Source: Sulfuritalea sp. (GTDB lineage: Bacteria > Pseudomonadota > Gammaproteobacteria > Burkholderiales > Rhodocyclaceae). From it: a DNA stretch of 48,177 nucleotides. This document shows, one piece after another, positions 9,530-17,351 of the stretch. The translations under genes and the position numbers were made by a program. The notes under the pieces are model-generated. The model was not told where the DNA came from. It saw only the letters and a list, made by a program, of their open reading frames with translations, and did not search any database. Each line of letters opens with the position of its first letter. The first letter of the stretch is position 1. The DNA lies in the NCBI GenBank assembly GCA_030696505.1, contig JAUYSD010000056.1:1-48177 (forward strand), read 5' to 3'.

Positions 9530-9955
9530 ATGATCTCACTCGCATCCTCGCTGCTTGCCGCCAGCGCAGCCATCATCCTGCTGCTGGGCCTCGCCCATCT
9601 GTTGTTTACCTTTCGCGGTCCGAAACTGCATCCGCGCGATGCGGCGCTCGAAGCCAGGATGAAGGAAGTTACGCCCGTCCTCACGCGCCAGACGACCATG
9701 TGGAAAGCCTGGATCGGCTTCAATGCCAGTCACAGCTACGGCGCCATCTTCTTCGGCCTGGTCTACGGCTACCTGGCGCTGGCCCACGCTGCCTTGCTGT
9801 TCCAGTCGGCATTCCTGCTGCTGGCGGGGTTGGGTCTTCTGCTCGGCTATGTCTCCCTCGCCCGGGCCTACTGGTTCAGCATCCCGTTGCGCGGCATCGC
9901 GGCGGCCACCCTGCTGTATCTCGCCGCGCTTGCCGCCAACGCGGTCGCGCCCTGA
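9530..9955 (+). CDS. small integral membrane protein of unknown function
   Basis: About 141 aa with four predicted hydrophobic segments; starts MISLASSLLAASAAIILLL. Confidence 0.7.
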   Translation: MISLASSLLAASAAIILLLGLAHLLFTFRGPKLHPRDAALEARMKEVTPVLTRQTTMWKAWIGFNASHSYGAIFFGLVYGYLALAHAALLFQSAFLLLAGLGLLLGYVSLARAYWFSIPLRGIAAATLLYLAALAANAVAP

Positions 9956-9995
9956 GAATGGGCGGGCGCATTCAAATCCCGATTGGAGCCTAGTC

Positions 9996-10544
9996 ATGAA
10001 CACCGCACTTTTGATCATCGACATCCAGAACGACTATTTTCCCGGCGGCGCCATGGAACTGGTGGGCAGCACGGAAGCCGGCGCCCAAGCCGGCAGGTTG
10101 CTCGCGGCCTTCCGTGGCAAGGGCTTGCCGGTGATCCACGTCCAGCACATTTCCACGCGCCCCGGCGCCAGCTTTTTCGTGCCCGATACCAAGGGCGTTG
10201 AAATTCACGCGTCGGTGGCGCCCCAGGCGGGCGAAACCATCATCCAGAAGAACTTCCCCAACAGCTTCCGCGACACGCCCCTGCTGCAGCACCTGCGTGA
10301 CCGGGACATCACCCGTCTGGTGATTGCCGGCATGATGACCCAGATGTGCATCGACAGCACCGTGCGCGCCGCCGCCGACCTCGGCTTTGCCTGCTCCCTC
10401 GCCCACGACGCCTGCGCCACCCGGGATCTTTCCTTCGGCGGCGTGACCGTCCCCGCCGCCAGCGTGCAAGCCGCCTTCCTCGCCGCCCTCAACGGACTGT
10501 TCGCCCGGGTGCAGACAACCGACGAACTCTGCGCCGGGCTTTAG
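9996..10544 (+). CDS. cysteine hydrolase, isochorismatase family
   Basis: MNTALLIIDIQNDYFPGGAME, VIAGMMTQMCIDSTVRAAADLGF. Confidence 0.92.
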   Translation: MNTALLIIDIQNDYFPGGAMELVGSTEAGAQAGRLLAAFRGKGLPVIHVQHISTRPGASFFVPDTKGVEIHASVAPQAGETIIQKNFPNSFRDTPLLQHLRDRDITRLVIAGMMTQMCIDSTVRAAADLGFACSLAHDACATRDLSFGGVTVPAASVQAAFLAALNGLFARVQTTDELCAGL

Positions 10545-10841
10545 CGTTCCGCAAGAGTTGGCGCTGACGGTACGGCGCTCCGCCCCCGAATCGCCGTACC
10601 GCGGGTTTGGTGACGGCCGCGGCAAGCGCCGGTGGACGCCGGTTTGCCGATTGCGTATCCTGAATGGGAATGTCGGCGATCGGCCGAGCGGTGACCGGGA
10701 ATGGAAGTATTCGACACCATGATTCGAGCGCAGCGAACACATCCATGCAAGACCAAGCAGTTGGCGTCGGTCGCCAGCTTATGCGGCAGTCGCATATTCT
10801 GGTTATTTGCCGCTCTTCCGCGGATATCACGTTAGGCCTCT

Positions 10842-11405
10842 ATGGACGCCCTTCCTATCTTTCTGCGCCAAGTTCGCAGTCGCTCAGAAGAACATCAGCA
10901 TGCTATGCGAGTTCTTGCGAGAGAGAGGCTTGCTGGTCAAATGGTTGCCGTTCTTCGCCAAGAACTCGACTCAATGGTTCGCGTTATCTACTTGCTGACG
11001 CAGAGTGCCGAACGACGGACAGCACTGATTGAAGCTTCAGTTCGTGGGGAGAAGTGGTCTCAACCAAACTCACACGCTTCAGTAACCGACAAAGAGATGG
11101 TCGATCTTGCCCAAAACCTTCAAGGGTGGACTCTCTCGGTTTACAAATTCGGCTGCGCATTCATCCATCTGTCCGGCCTTCACGATTACAACGACCGAGA
11201 CCCATTGGAACAACTCCCCCATCACGAGCGTAAAGACATTCTTGACCACTGCTGCCATTACCATGGAGGGCCGCACGGAAGCGATGCGAAGTTCTCAGAG
11301 CTTGTCCCCTATCTACCGAGCGTCCTCGAAAAGATTGCGGGGAATCTTGAGTGCTATCTCGAAGATCTTGAAAAAGGGCTTCTGCCTAATGCAGCAGAGG
11401 TCTAA
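10842..11405 (+). CDS. hypothetical protein, cargo of putative integron cassette 1
   Basis: 187 aa ORF starting 5 nt after a GTTAGGC core site and ending at the attC R'' box; no family recognised. Confidence 0.7.
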   Translation: MDALPIFLRQVRSRSEEHQHAMRVLARERLAGQMVAVLRQELDSMVRVIYLLTQSAERRTALIEASVRGEKWSQPNSHASVTDKEMVDLAQNLQGWTLSVYKFGCAFIHLSGLHDYNDRDPLEQLPHHERKDILDHCCHYHGGPHGSDAKFSELVPYLPSVLEKIAGNLECYLEDLEKGLLPNAAEV

Positions 11406-11465
11406 CACTACGTTCGAGGCGACCTTCGCGAAAAGCCGCGCAGGCGCCTCAACTCCACGTTGCGC
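11400..11465 (+). other. integron attC recombination site 1
   Basis: R'' GTCTAAC, inner arms CGTTCGAGGCG / CGCCTCAACTCCACG, R' GTTGCGC. Stem GAGGCG-(A)-CCT-CGCG / CGCG-AGG-CGCCTC with unpaired A. Confidence 0.82.
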
Positions 11466-11509
11466 CGCTTTAGGAAGTCATTAGCACTTATTGAAACAAG
11501 GGGGAAAAC

Positions 11510-12142
11510 ATGATGGATGCAAATATCGCAGCAGTCCTTCTTTCCTGTCTTCTTTATGCTCTATACGTATTGCTACCGATGATCCCGGCGATAGTCATCT
11601 ATCGACTATTCCCAGACACGCGGGTCGCCTTGAGTGGCCCCCTTGCTAATTTAACGCTGAAATCGACGGGAGCGTTTGCAGCTTATGTAGTTACTGTAAT
11701 CCTGGGATTTTTCCTTGTAAGAAATACGCATGCAATCATTGCCGGGATGGTGCATCCGATGTGGACAATCAAAGCCACATTGGAACTCCACGACAAGAAT
11801 GGAAAAAAACTCGATGACCAAGCCCCACTGAAGTTTTTGAGCGTGGCTCTCACACCTGACGTCAGAGTAAAGGAAGGAGAATTTATTAAACTCAGAGTTC
11901 CATCCACAGGAGTGAATACGCCTGAGTATCTCATCACATTCGATATTCCGAATTTTGGCAAACAAACAATAGATACATCTCGACTAACGGGGAAGGAAAT
12001 CAACGTCGATAACTTCGAAAGAGTCCTTTCAATCGAAAAGCCTATAGCAATTAGGCATGCACCAATTGTTGAAAAGCCATATACGAATACTGAATATCAA
12101 AAGCCAAGTGACTCAAGTTTGGGAGGTACTCATGCAAACTAA
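11510..12142 (+). CDS. hypothetical membrane-anchored protein (cassette 2, gene 1)
   Basis: About 210 aa with two N-terminal hydrophobic segments and a soluble C-terminal region; preceded by AAGGGGGAA. Confidence 0.7.
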   Translation: MMDANIAAVLLSCLLYALYVLLPMIPAIVIYRLFPDTRVALSGPLANLTLKSTGAFAAYVVTVILGFFLVRNTHAIIAGMVHPMWTIKATLELHDKNGKKLDDQAPLKFLSVALTPDVRVKEGEFIKLRVPSTGVNTPEYLITFDIPNFGKQTIDTSRLTGKEINVDNFERVLSIEKPIAIRHAPIVEKPYTNTEYQKPSDSSLGGTHAN

Positions 12143-12467
12143 ACTATCCAAGCTTCTCTTGTTGCTTTGCGTCATGATGACTGTGGCATTGCACTCGAAC
12201 GCAACCGAGCTGCGGGGGCGCGTTGATGGAATACATCCATATGCACCATATCCCTTCCCATTGAATGGCGCGAGAATCGATCTCTATATGCCTTCACCGC
12301 AAGGACCACGATGGATGGCGAATGCCTATACGGGTGGTGATGGTATGTACTATTTCTCCAGAATAATGCCCGGCGTCTATACCCTTCAAGTCAACGGCGC
12401 TCTGAACTTTCCGCTAACCGTTTATTCAGTACCACAGCAAGATATCCCGCCGATACTTTTGCGTTAG
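12132..12467 (+). CDS. secreted carboxypeptidase-regulatory-like domain protein (cassette 2, gene 2)
   Basis: Signal peptide MQTKLSKLLLLLCVMMTVALHSNA; LNGARIDLY...GGDGMYYFSRIMPGVYTLQV resembles CarboxypepD_reg/SdrD-B folds; overlaps the upstream ORF by 11 nt. Confidence 0.65.
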   Translation: MQTKLSKLLLLLCVMMTVALHSNATELRGRVDGIHPYAPYPFPLNGARIDLYMPSPQGPRWMANAYTGGDGMYYFSRIMPGVYTLQVNGALNFPLTVYSVPQQDIPPILLR

Positions 12468-12483
12468 GGTGTTATGACAAGCG

Positions 12484-12549
12484 GCCCAACCAATCATTCC
12501 ACCGGACGCACCGCCTATCGGCGGCTCGCCGGTGAGTCGGACGTTGAAG
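12484..12549 (+). other. integron attC recombination site 2
   Basis: R'' GCCCAAC, L'' CATTCCACCGG, hairpin CACCGG-(A)-CG-CA-CCGCC-TATC-GGCGG-CT-CG-CCGGTG, L' GAGTCGGACG, R' GTTGAAG; 66 bp with an extrahelical A placed as in site 1. Confidence 0.85.
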
Positions 12550-12674
12550 TTGTAGGAAAACCCCTTCGAGAATTTTGTGAATGCTATGAGAATAACTCGA
12601 CCTCTCAAAACGCTCTCTGCGGGCCGATCTCCGATCGGGGAATGGTCAACGGGGCCCTGGAATCATGCCCAACC

Positions 12675-12693
12675 AACCCCTCAGGGGTTTTTT
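12675..12693 (+). terminator. Rho-independent terminator
   Basis: AACCCC-TCA-GGGGTT-TTTT stem-loop plus U-tract. Confidence 0.75.
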
Positions 12694-12734
12694 CTACTTC
12701 CTCGTTAGACCGCACAGTGCCCTGACCACAAACA

Positions 12735-13199
12735 ATGGAGGACGCGAAGATGAAGAAGATGGCGCTTATGAGTCTGCTGTTCGTTACTCCCATTCCGGTG
12801 CTTGCTCAACCGCTGCCGTGCTCGTCATTTACGGGAATTCCGGTGCCCTATATTCCAAATCCAGCACTAAACAATGTCGGGGTTGCCCATACCATGCAAA
12901 ATGGTCAACCGGTGATTGTTATGAATCCAAATGTCGTTGGCCCTTTACCCGAGTTTGTGAGGCAGTTTTGGTATGCCCACGAGTGTGCGCATCATGCTCT
13001 TCATCCAATGCACAACTCTGAAATGAATGCAGACTGCTACGCCATTAAGGCCATCAGAAACATTGGATTGATTTCAAACCCACAGCAAGTGGGTTTCCTG
13101 CTTAATTACATTTCTACGTTGCCCGGCAACATCATGACCGGCCATCTTCCAGGCCCTGCGCGCGCCCAAAATATGTACGCATGCTTCGCCACTCCATAA
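12735..13199 (+). CDS. secreted HExxH zincin-like metallopeptidase
   Basis: Signal peptide (start at 12735 or 12750), WYAHECAHHAL (HExxH) and downstream NSEMNADCYAIKAI (possible third ligand region). Confidence 0.7.
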   Translation: MEDAKMKKMALMSLLFVTPIPVLAQPLPCSSFTGIPVPYIPNPALNNVGVAHTMQNGQPVIVMNPNVVGPLPEFVRQFWYAHECAHHALHPMHNSEMNADCYAIKAIRNIGLISNPQQVGFLLNYISTLPGNIMTGHLPGPARAQNMYACFATP

Positions 13200-13202
13200 C
13201 AA

Positions 13203-13290
13203 CCAAAGGGGTCAGAGCAATTTGAAAAAGTCAGTGCTGACACGACGGGGATAGGAAATGCAAATTGCCAAATCACTCCGACTCCTTTGG
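13203..13290. repeat. MITE-like palindromic element, copy 1
   Basis: Terminal inverted repeats CCAAAGGGGTCAGAG / CTCCGACTCCTTTGG (2 mismatches), inner CAATTTG / CAAATTG, internal GTCAGTGCTGAC. Confidence 0.8.
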
Positions 13291-13310
13291 CCACTCCCGA
13301 GAGGAGAATC

Positions 13311-13940
13311 ATGAGCAAAGTATTCGTCAATATTGGACTTAGCCTCGATGGCTACATGGCACCGGAAGGGATGACCATGGGCAATCCTGAGTACAAGAAC
13401 TGAGGCGCCAAGTGGGGTGCAATGATGGCCTGGATCATCAATCAACAGTACTTCCGCGAGAACCTCAAGCTCGGATCAGGGGGAGAGACCGGCCCGGTCA
13501 ACGACCTGCTTCGCAGCACCACGGAGCGCATCGGTGCCAACATTATGGGCAAGCGAATGTTCGACCAAGGCGAGGTGGCATGGCCCGAGGAGGCTCCGTT
13601 TCACACACCGGTATACGTTCTTACCCATGAGATACGCGAACCCTGGGCGCGCCCGGGTGGGACGACCTTTTACTTCATCAATGACGGGCCGGTGCGTGCC
13701 CTGGAGATGGCTCGGGAATCCGCAGGCAGTCGTGATATTCGTATCGCGGGTGGAGCGGATGTGATCCAGCAGTACCTGAACCTGGGTGTCGTCGACGAAC
13801 TGGAAATCGCGTTGGCACCTGTGTTGTTCGGCGGCGGGCGGCGTCTGTTCGAGAACCTATGCGAGCCCGGACCGCAGTTTCGCATTGACAAGGTGCTTGA
13901 TGGTCCAGCTGCCACGCACTTGCGCTATGTGCGTCAGTGA
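13311..13940 (+). pseudogene. RibD C-terminal/dihydrofolate-reductase-family protein with in-frame TGA at codon 31
   Basis: MSKVFVNIGLSLDGYMAPEGMTMGNPEYKN-TGA(13401-13403)-GAKWGAMMAW...; same frame continues to 13940 with IRIAGGADVIQQYLNLGVVDELEIALAPVLFGGGRRLFE. Confidence 0.82.
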
Positions 13941-13953
13941 GGACAGAACCGAC

Positions 13954-14021
13954 GGGGCCAGAGTAATTTGAAAAGTCGGTGCTGACACGACGGCGACAGG
14001 AAATGCAAATTGCCAGATCAC
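13954..14021. repeat. MITE-like palindromic element, copy 2 (right end degenerate)
   Basis: GGGGCCAGAGTAATTTGAAAAGTCGGTGCTGACACGACGGCGACAGGAAATGCAAATTGCCAGATCAC aligns directly with 13208-13276. Confidence 0.85.
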
Positions 14022-14129
14022 CGCTTTGTCCTTCCTCAACGCCATCTGCCGCATGATTGAGAACAGACCCCAGTCTTCGCCCGGAACCGGCGCCGTCACT
14101 GCCCGCTGCGCTGGCGTATCCTGTCCGCC

Positions 14130-14756
14130 ATGACGCTACCCAAACTGAACAAACCCTTCTCGATGATCCGCGAGTTCCACCTGGCCGACTGGTTCACGCT
14201 CGGCAACGCGGTCTGCGGCATGGGGGCATTGTTTTCGGTCATGACCTATCTGCAGGTGGGCGAGGTCATGCATATCTACTTCGCCTGCGGCATGGTGCTC
14301 GCTGCCGTTGTCTTCGATGTCCTCGATGGGCGGATCGCGCGCTGGCGACAGCAGACGTCCGCCATGGGGCGCGAACTCGACTCGCTGGCTGACGTGATTT
14401 CCTTCGGCGTGGCGCCTGCGGCGATTGCCTACGGTTGCGGCATGCAGGGTCTGTACGACCGGATCGTGCTGGTCTATTTCGTCGCCTGCGGCGTATCGCG
14501 CCTGGCACGCTACAACATCACGGCCGAAGCGCTGTCGGAAGGCGGCAGCAAGGTGAAGTACTTCGAAGGCACGCCGATTCCGACCTCGCTGCTGCTGGTG
14601 CTGTTGATGTTCGTCGCGGCGACGCAGGGCGCCTTGCGCGAATCGCTCTGGTTCGGCGAGTTCAAGCTCGCCGGCTTCAGCCTGCATCCGCTGGTCCTGG
14701 TTTTCGCGGTTTCCGGTTCGCTGATGGTCAGTCGCATCCGCTTCCCGAAGTTCTGA
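14130..14756 (+). CDS. pssA: CDP-diacylglycerol--serine O-phosphatidyltransferase
   Basis: CDP-alcohol phosphatidyltransferase motif DVLDGRIARWRQQTSAMGRELDSLAD. Confidence 0.92.
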   Translation: MTLPKLNKPFSMIREFHLADWFTLGNAVCGMGALFSVMTYLQVGEVMHIYFACGMVLAAVVFDVLDGRIARWRQQTSAMGRELDSLADVISFGVAPAAIAYGCGMQGLYDRIVLVYFVACGVSRLARYNITAEALSEGGSKVKYFEGTPIPTSLLLVLLMFVAATQGALRESLWFGEFKLAGFSLHPLVLVFAVSGSLMVSRIRFPKF

Positions 14757-14819
14757 GTCGGCACCATGCCCCGGCTGGCGTGATATCTTTCGCGCATTTC
14801 CCCCGGCAGGAGTAACCCT

Positions 14820-15617
14820 ATGCATTGCATGCCCAAGCTGGTGCTGGCTTTCCTGTGTGCGTCGCTGCTGCCGACGACAGGCCTGGCGCAGGTCGAAGTC
14901 AAGGAGATCGCCACGCGTCCCGGCGTCACGCTGCGCTTCGTCTATGCCAGGGCGGAACATCCCGTCGCCAGCGCGGTGTTGTTCCAGGGCGGCGGCGGCA
15001 GTATCGGCATCTTTCCCAACGGCTCCATGCGTGACGAGAACTTCCTTTCAGGCGGTGCGCAGCGCTTTGTCCGCAACGGCATCAGCGTGGTGATCCCGGA
15101 CGTGCCCTCTGATCGACGCAGCCTCGGCGACTTTCGGGATAAGCCTGAGCATGCGCAGGATAATGCGGCGCTGATCGATTTCCTCAGGCAGCAGGCCAAG
15201 GTCCCGGTTTGGGCGATCGGCACCAGCAACGGCTCGCTGTCGGCCGCGGCGGCCTCGACCCACCTCAAGGACAAGGGGCCGGACGGCCTTGTTCTCACCT
15301 CAACCGTTACCAAGGAAGGCCGTTCCCGGGGGATGGCACATCCAGTCATTTTGGCGCCGCTGCATGAAATAAAGCTTCCGGTGCTGCTGGTGCACCACAA
15401 GAACGACGGCTGCTATGTCACACCCTACGATGCGATGCCGGGGCTCATCGCGGCCCTGAAGGCGGCGAAGAAGGTCGATCTTATTCCGGTCGAAGGCGGC
15501 TCGTCGATGGGCAACCCCTGCCACAGCGGCTACCATCAGTTCCTCGGCATCGAGGCGGCGGTGACCGACGACATCGCGGCCTGGATCAAGCGCTACCAGG
15601 CCGAAGCCGGACGCTGA
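14820..15617 (+). CDS. secreted alpha/beta-hydrolase
   Basis: Signal peptide; GTSNGSLSAAAAS nucleophile elbow; HHKNDGCYVTPYD and NPCHSGYHQF acid/His regions. Confidence 0.75.
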   Translation: MHCMPKLVLAFLCASLLPTTGLAQVEVKEIATRPGVTLRFVYARAEHPVASAVLFQGGGGSIGIFPNGSMRDENFLSGGAQRFVRNGISVVIPDVPSDRRSLGDFRDKPEHAQDNAALIDFLRQQAKVPVWAIGTSNGSLSAAAASTHLKDKGPDGLVLTSTVTKEGRSRGMAHPVILAPLHEIKLPVLLVHHKNDGCYVTPYDAMPGLIAALKAAKKVDLIPVEGGSSMGNPCHSGYHQFLGIEAAVTDDIAAWIKRYQAEAGR

Positions 15618-15671
15618 CATGGCGCTTGGCGGCGGCGAGCCGCAGGCAGGATCGTAACCAACGGAGCCCCC

Positions 15672-16142
15672 ATGCCCCACGACCACCACTACGCCACCCG
15701 CACCGAATGGACCGGCAACCTGGGTCAAGGTACTGCCGGCTACCGCGCCTATTCCCGCGAGCACGTGATTTCGGCATCGGGCAAGCCGGACCTGCCCGGT
15801 TCCTCCGACCTAGCCTTCCGCGGCGATGCGTCGCGCTGGAATCCCGAGGATCTGCTGCTCGCCTCGCTGTCGTCCTGCCACATGCTGTGGTACCTGCATC
15901 TGTGCGCCGAGGCGCAGATCGTGGTGCTGACCTACCGCGACGATGCGCAGGGAACGATGGTCGAGGATGCCGGCGGCGGGCGCTTTACCGAGGCGGTGCT
16001 GAGGCCGGTGGCGACGCTGGCGGCGGGTGCCGACGCGGCGCGGGCGAGGGCGCTGCATGAAGAAGCGCACCGCCAGTGCTTCATCGCCAATTCGGTGAAT
16101 TTTCCGGTGCGCGTCGAGCCGACCGTGTTGGTCGCGGACTGA
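15672..16142 (+). CDS. OsmC family protein
   Basis: DLAFRGDASRWNPEDLLLASLSSCHMLWYLHLCAEAQI and C-terminal HRQCFIANSVNFPV. Confidence 0.9.
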   Translation: MPHDHHYATRTEWTGNLGQGTAGYRAYSREHVISASGKPDLPGSSDLAFRGDASRWNPEDLLLASLSSCHMLWYLHLCAEAQIVVLTYRDDAQGTMVEDAGGGRFTEAVLRPVATLAAGADAARARALHEEAHRQCFIANSVNFPVRVEPTVLVAD

Positions 16143-16184
16143 GCGGCCGGGGCGGGTCGCCGCGAAGCCGGAGCCTGTCTGCGC

Positions 16185-16580
16185 ATGAGCGAACGCATCG
16201 CGGCAGACCTCATCGTTGTCCTGCATCTGGCCTTCATCCTTTTTGTCGGCCTCGGCGCCCTGCTGTCGCTGCGCTGGAAAGCGGCCGCGTGGCTGCACCT
16301 GCCCGCGCTCGCCTGGGGCGTGACGATCGAGTTCACCCACGGCGTCTGTCCGCTGACGCCGCTCGAGCAGCGGTTGCGGGTTGCGGCGGGAGAGACTGGC
16401 TACTCGGGCAGCTTCATTCAGCACTATTTGCTGCCGCTGATCTATCCCGCCGGGCTGGATGCCTGGTCCCAGTATGCGATCGGCGTCGCGGCGATCGTCG
16501 GCAACCTGGCCGTGTACGCCTGGGTGCTGCTGCGTCGCCCGCGTCGCGGACCCGGCAAGCCGCAGGGCCACCGGCTTTGA
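16185..16580 (+). CDS. DUF2784 membrane protein
   Basis: LHLAFILFVGLGALLSLRW...CPLTPLEQRLR...YSGSFIQHYLLPLIYP. Confidence 0.8.
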   Translation: MSERIAADLIVVLHLAFILFVGLGALLSLRWKAAAWLHLPALAWGVTIEFTHGVCPLTPLEQRLRVAAGETGYSGSFIQHYLLPLIYPAGLDAWSQYAIGVAAIVGNLAVYAWVLLRRPRRGPGKPQGHRL

Positions 16581-16712
16581 CCCGCCGGCGATGGCGTAGT
16601 AGGCTTGCCTGCAGTCGCTCACCTGCGGTGCGGAGGGGCGGAAAACGGGGCCTACAATAAAATCGGCCGGCGGCAGCGGGCAAGATGCCAGCCGGGCAAG
16701 AGGAGATTGAAA

Positions 16713-17351
16713 TTGCATATCATCGAGTGGACCAGCGACTTCGCGCTTGGCATCGACGAGATCGACGAACAGCATCGCGCCCTGGTGGGCATGATCAATG
16801 CGCTCGATTCGAGCACACACGAGAAATACAGTCCGGAAAAAATGCGCAAGTTGCTGGGGGAACTCAGCGACTACGTGCGCGACCATTTCGGTTTCGAGGA
16901 ACGCCTGATGGCCGGCGGCGGCTGCACTCAGGAGTTCGTCACGCGGCATTGCGGCGAGCACGCCTATTTTCGCAGCGTGCTGCGCGATCTGACCGCTGAC
17001 TTCGAGAGCGGCAGGCGCAGCATCACCGTGCCCCTGATCGAATACCTGGTGCATTGGCTGCTGCATCACATCGCGGTGGTCGACCGGGCAATGGCGCACC
17101 AGCTCAATGCCACGGAACCCGAACTCGGCGCTCGCGTGGCGGCGGCGCTGATGCAGGAGGTCACCGACGACCTGACCGAATCGGAGCGGCACCTGCTCGC
17201 CGAACTGCGCCGTGCCAATGACCAGGTCGAACTGCAGGTGCAGGAACGTACGCGGGACCTGAGCGAGAAGAACCGCCAGTTGGAGGCGGAACTGCGCGAG
17301 CTGCAGGCGCAGGTCGCGCGGCTCAGCGCGCAGCAGGTCGCGGGCGGCTAG
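16713..17351 (+). CDS. bacteriohemerythrin with C-terminal coiled coil
   Basis: WTSDFALGIDEIDEQHRALVGMIN, HFGFEERLM, HWLLHHIAVVD; probable TTG start at 16713 after AGGAG. Confidence 0.87.
   Translation: MHIIEWTSDFALGIDEIDEQHRALVGMINALDSSTHEKYSPEKMRKLLGELSDYVRDHFGFEERLMAGGGCTQEFVTRHCGEHAYFRSVLRDLTADFESGRRSITVPLIEYLVHWLLHHIAVVDRAMAHQLNATEPELGARVAAALMQEVTDDLTESERHLLAELRRANDQVELQVQERTRDLSEKNRQLEAELRELQAQVARLSAQQVAGG

Noticed and set aside
12667-12710. Possible third attC (GCCCAAC ... GTTAGAC)
   Set aside because: Only 44 bp, lacks L''/L' arms and is better explained as a Rho-independent terminator; GTTAGAC remains only a weak core-like heptamer.
12474-12725. 83-aa ORF overlapping attC site 2
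   Set aside because: It runs through the attC hairpin and terminator with no coding signature.
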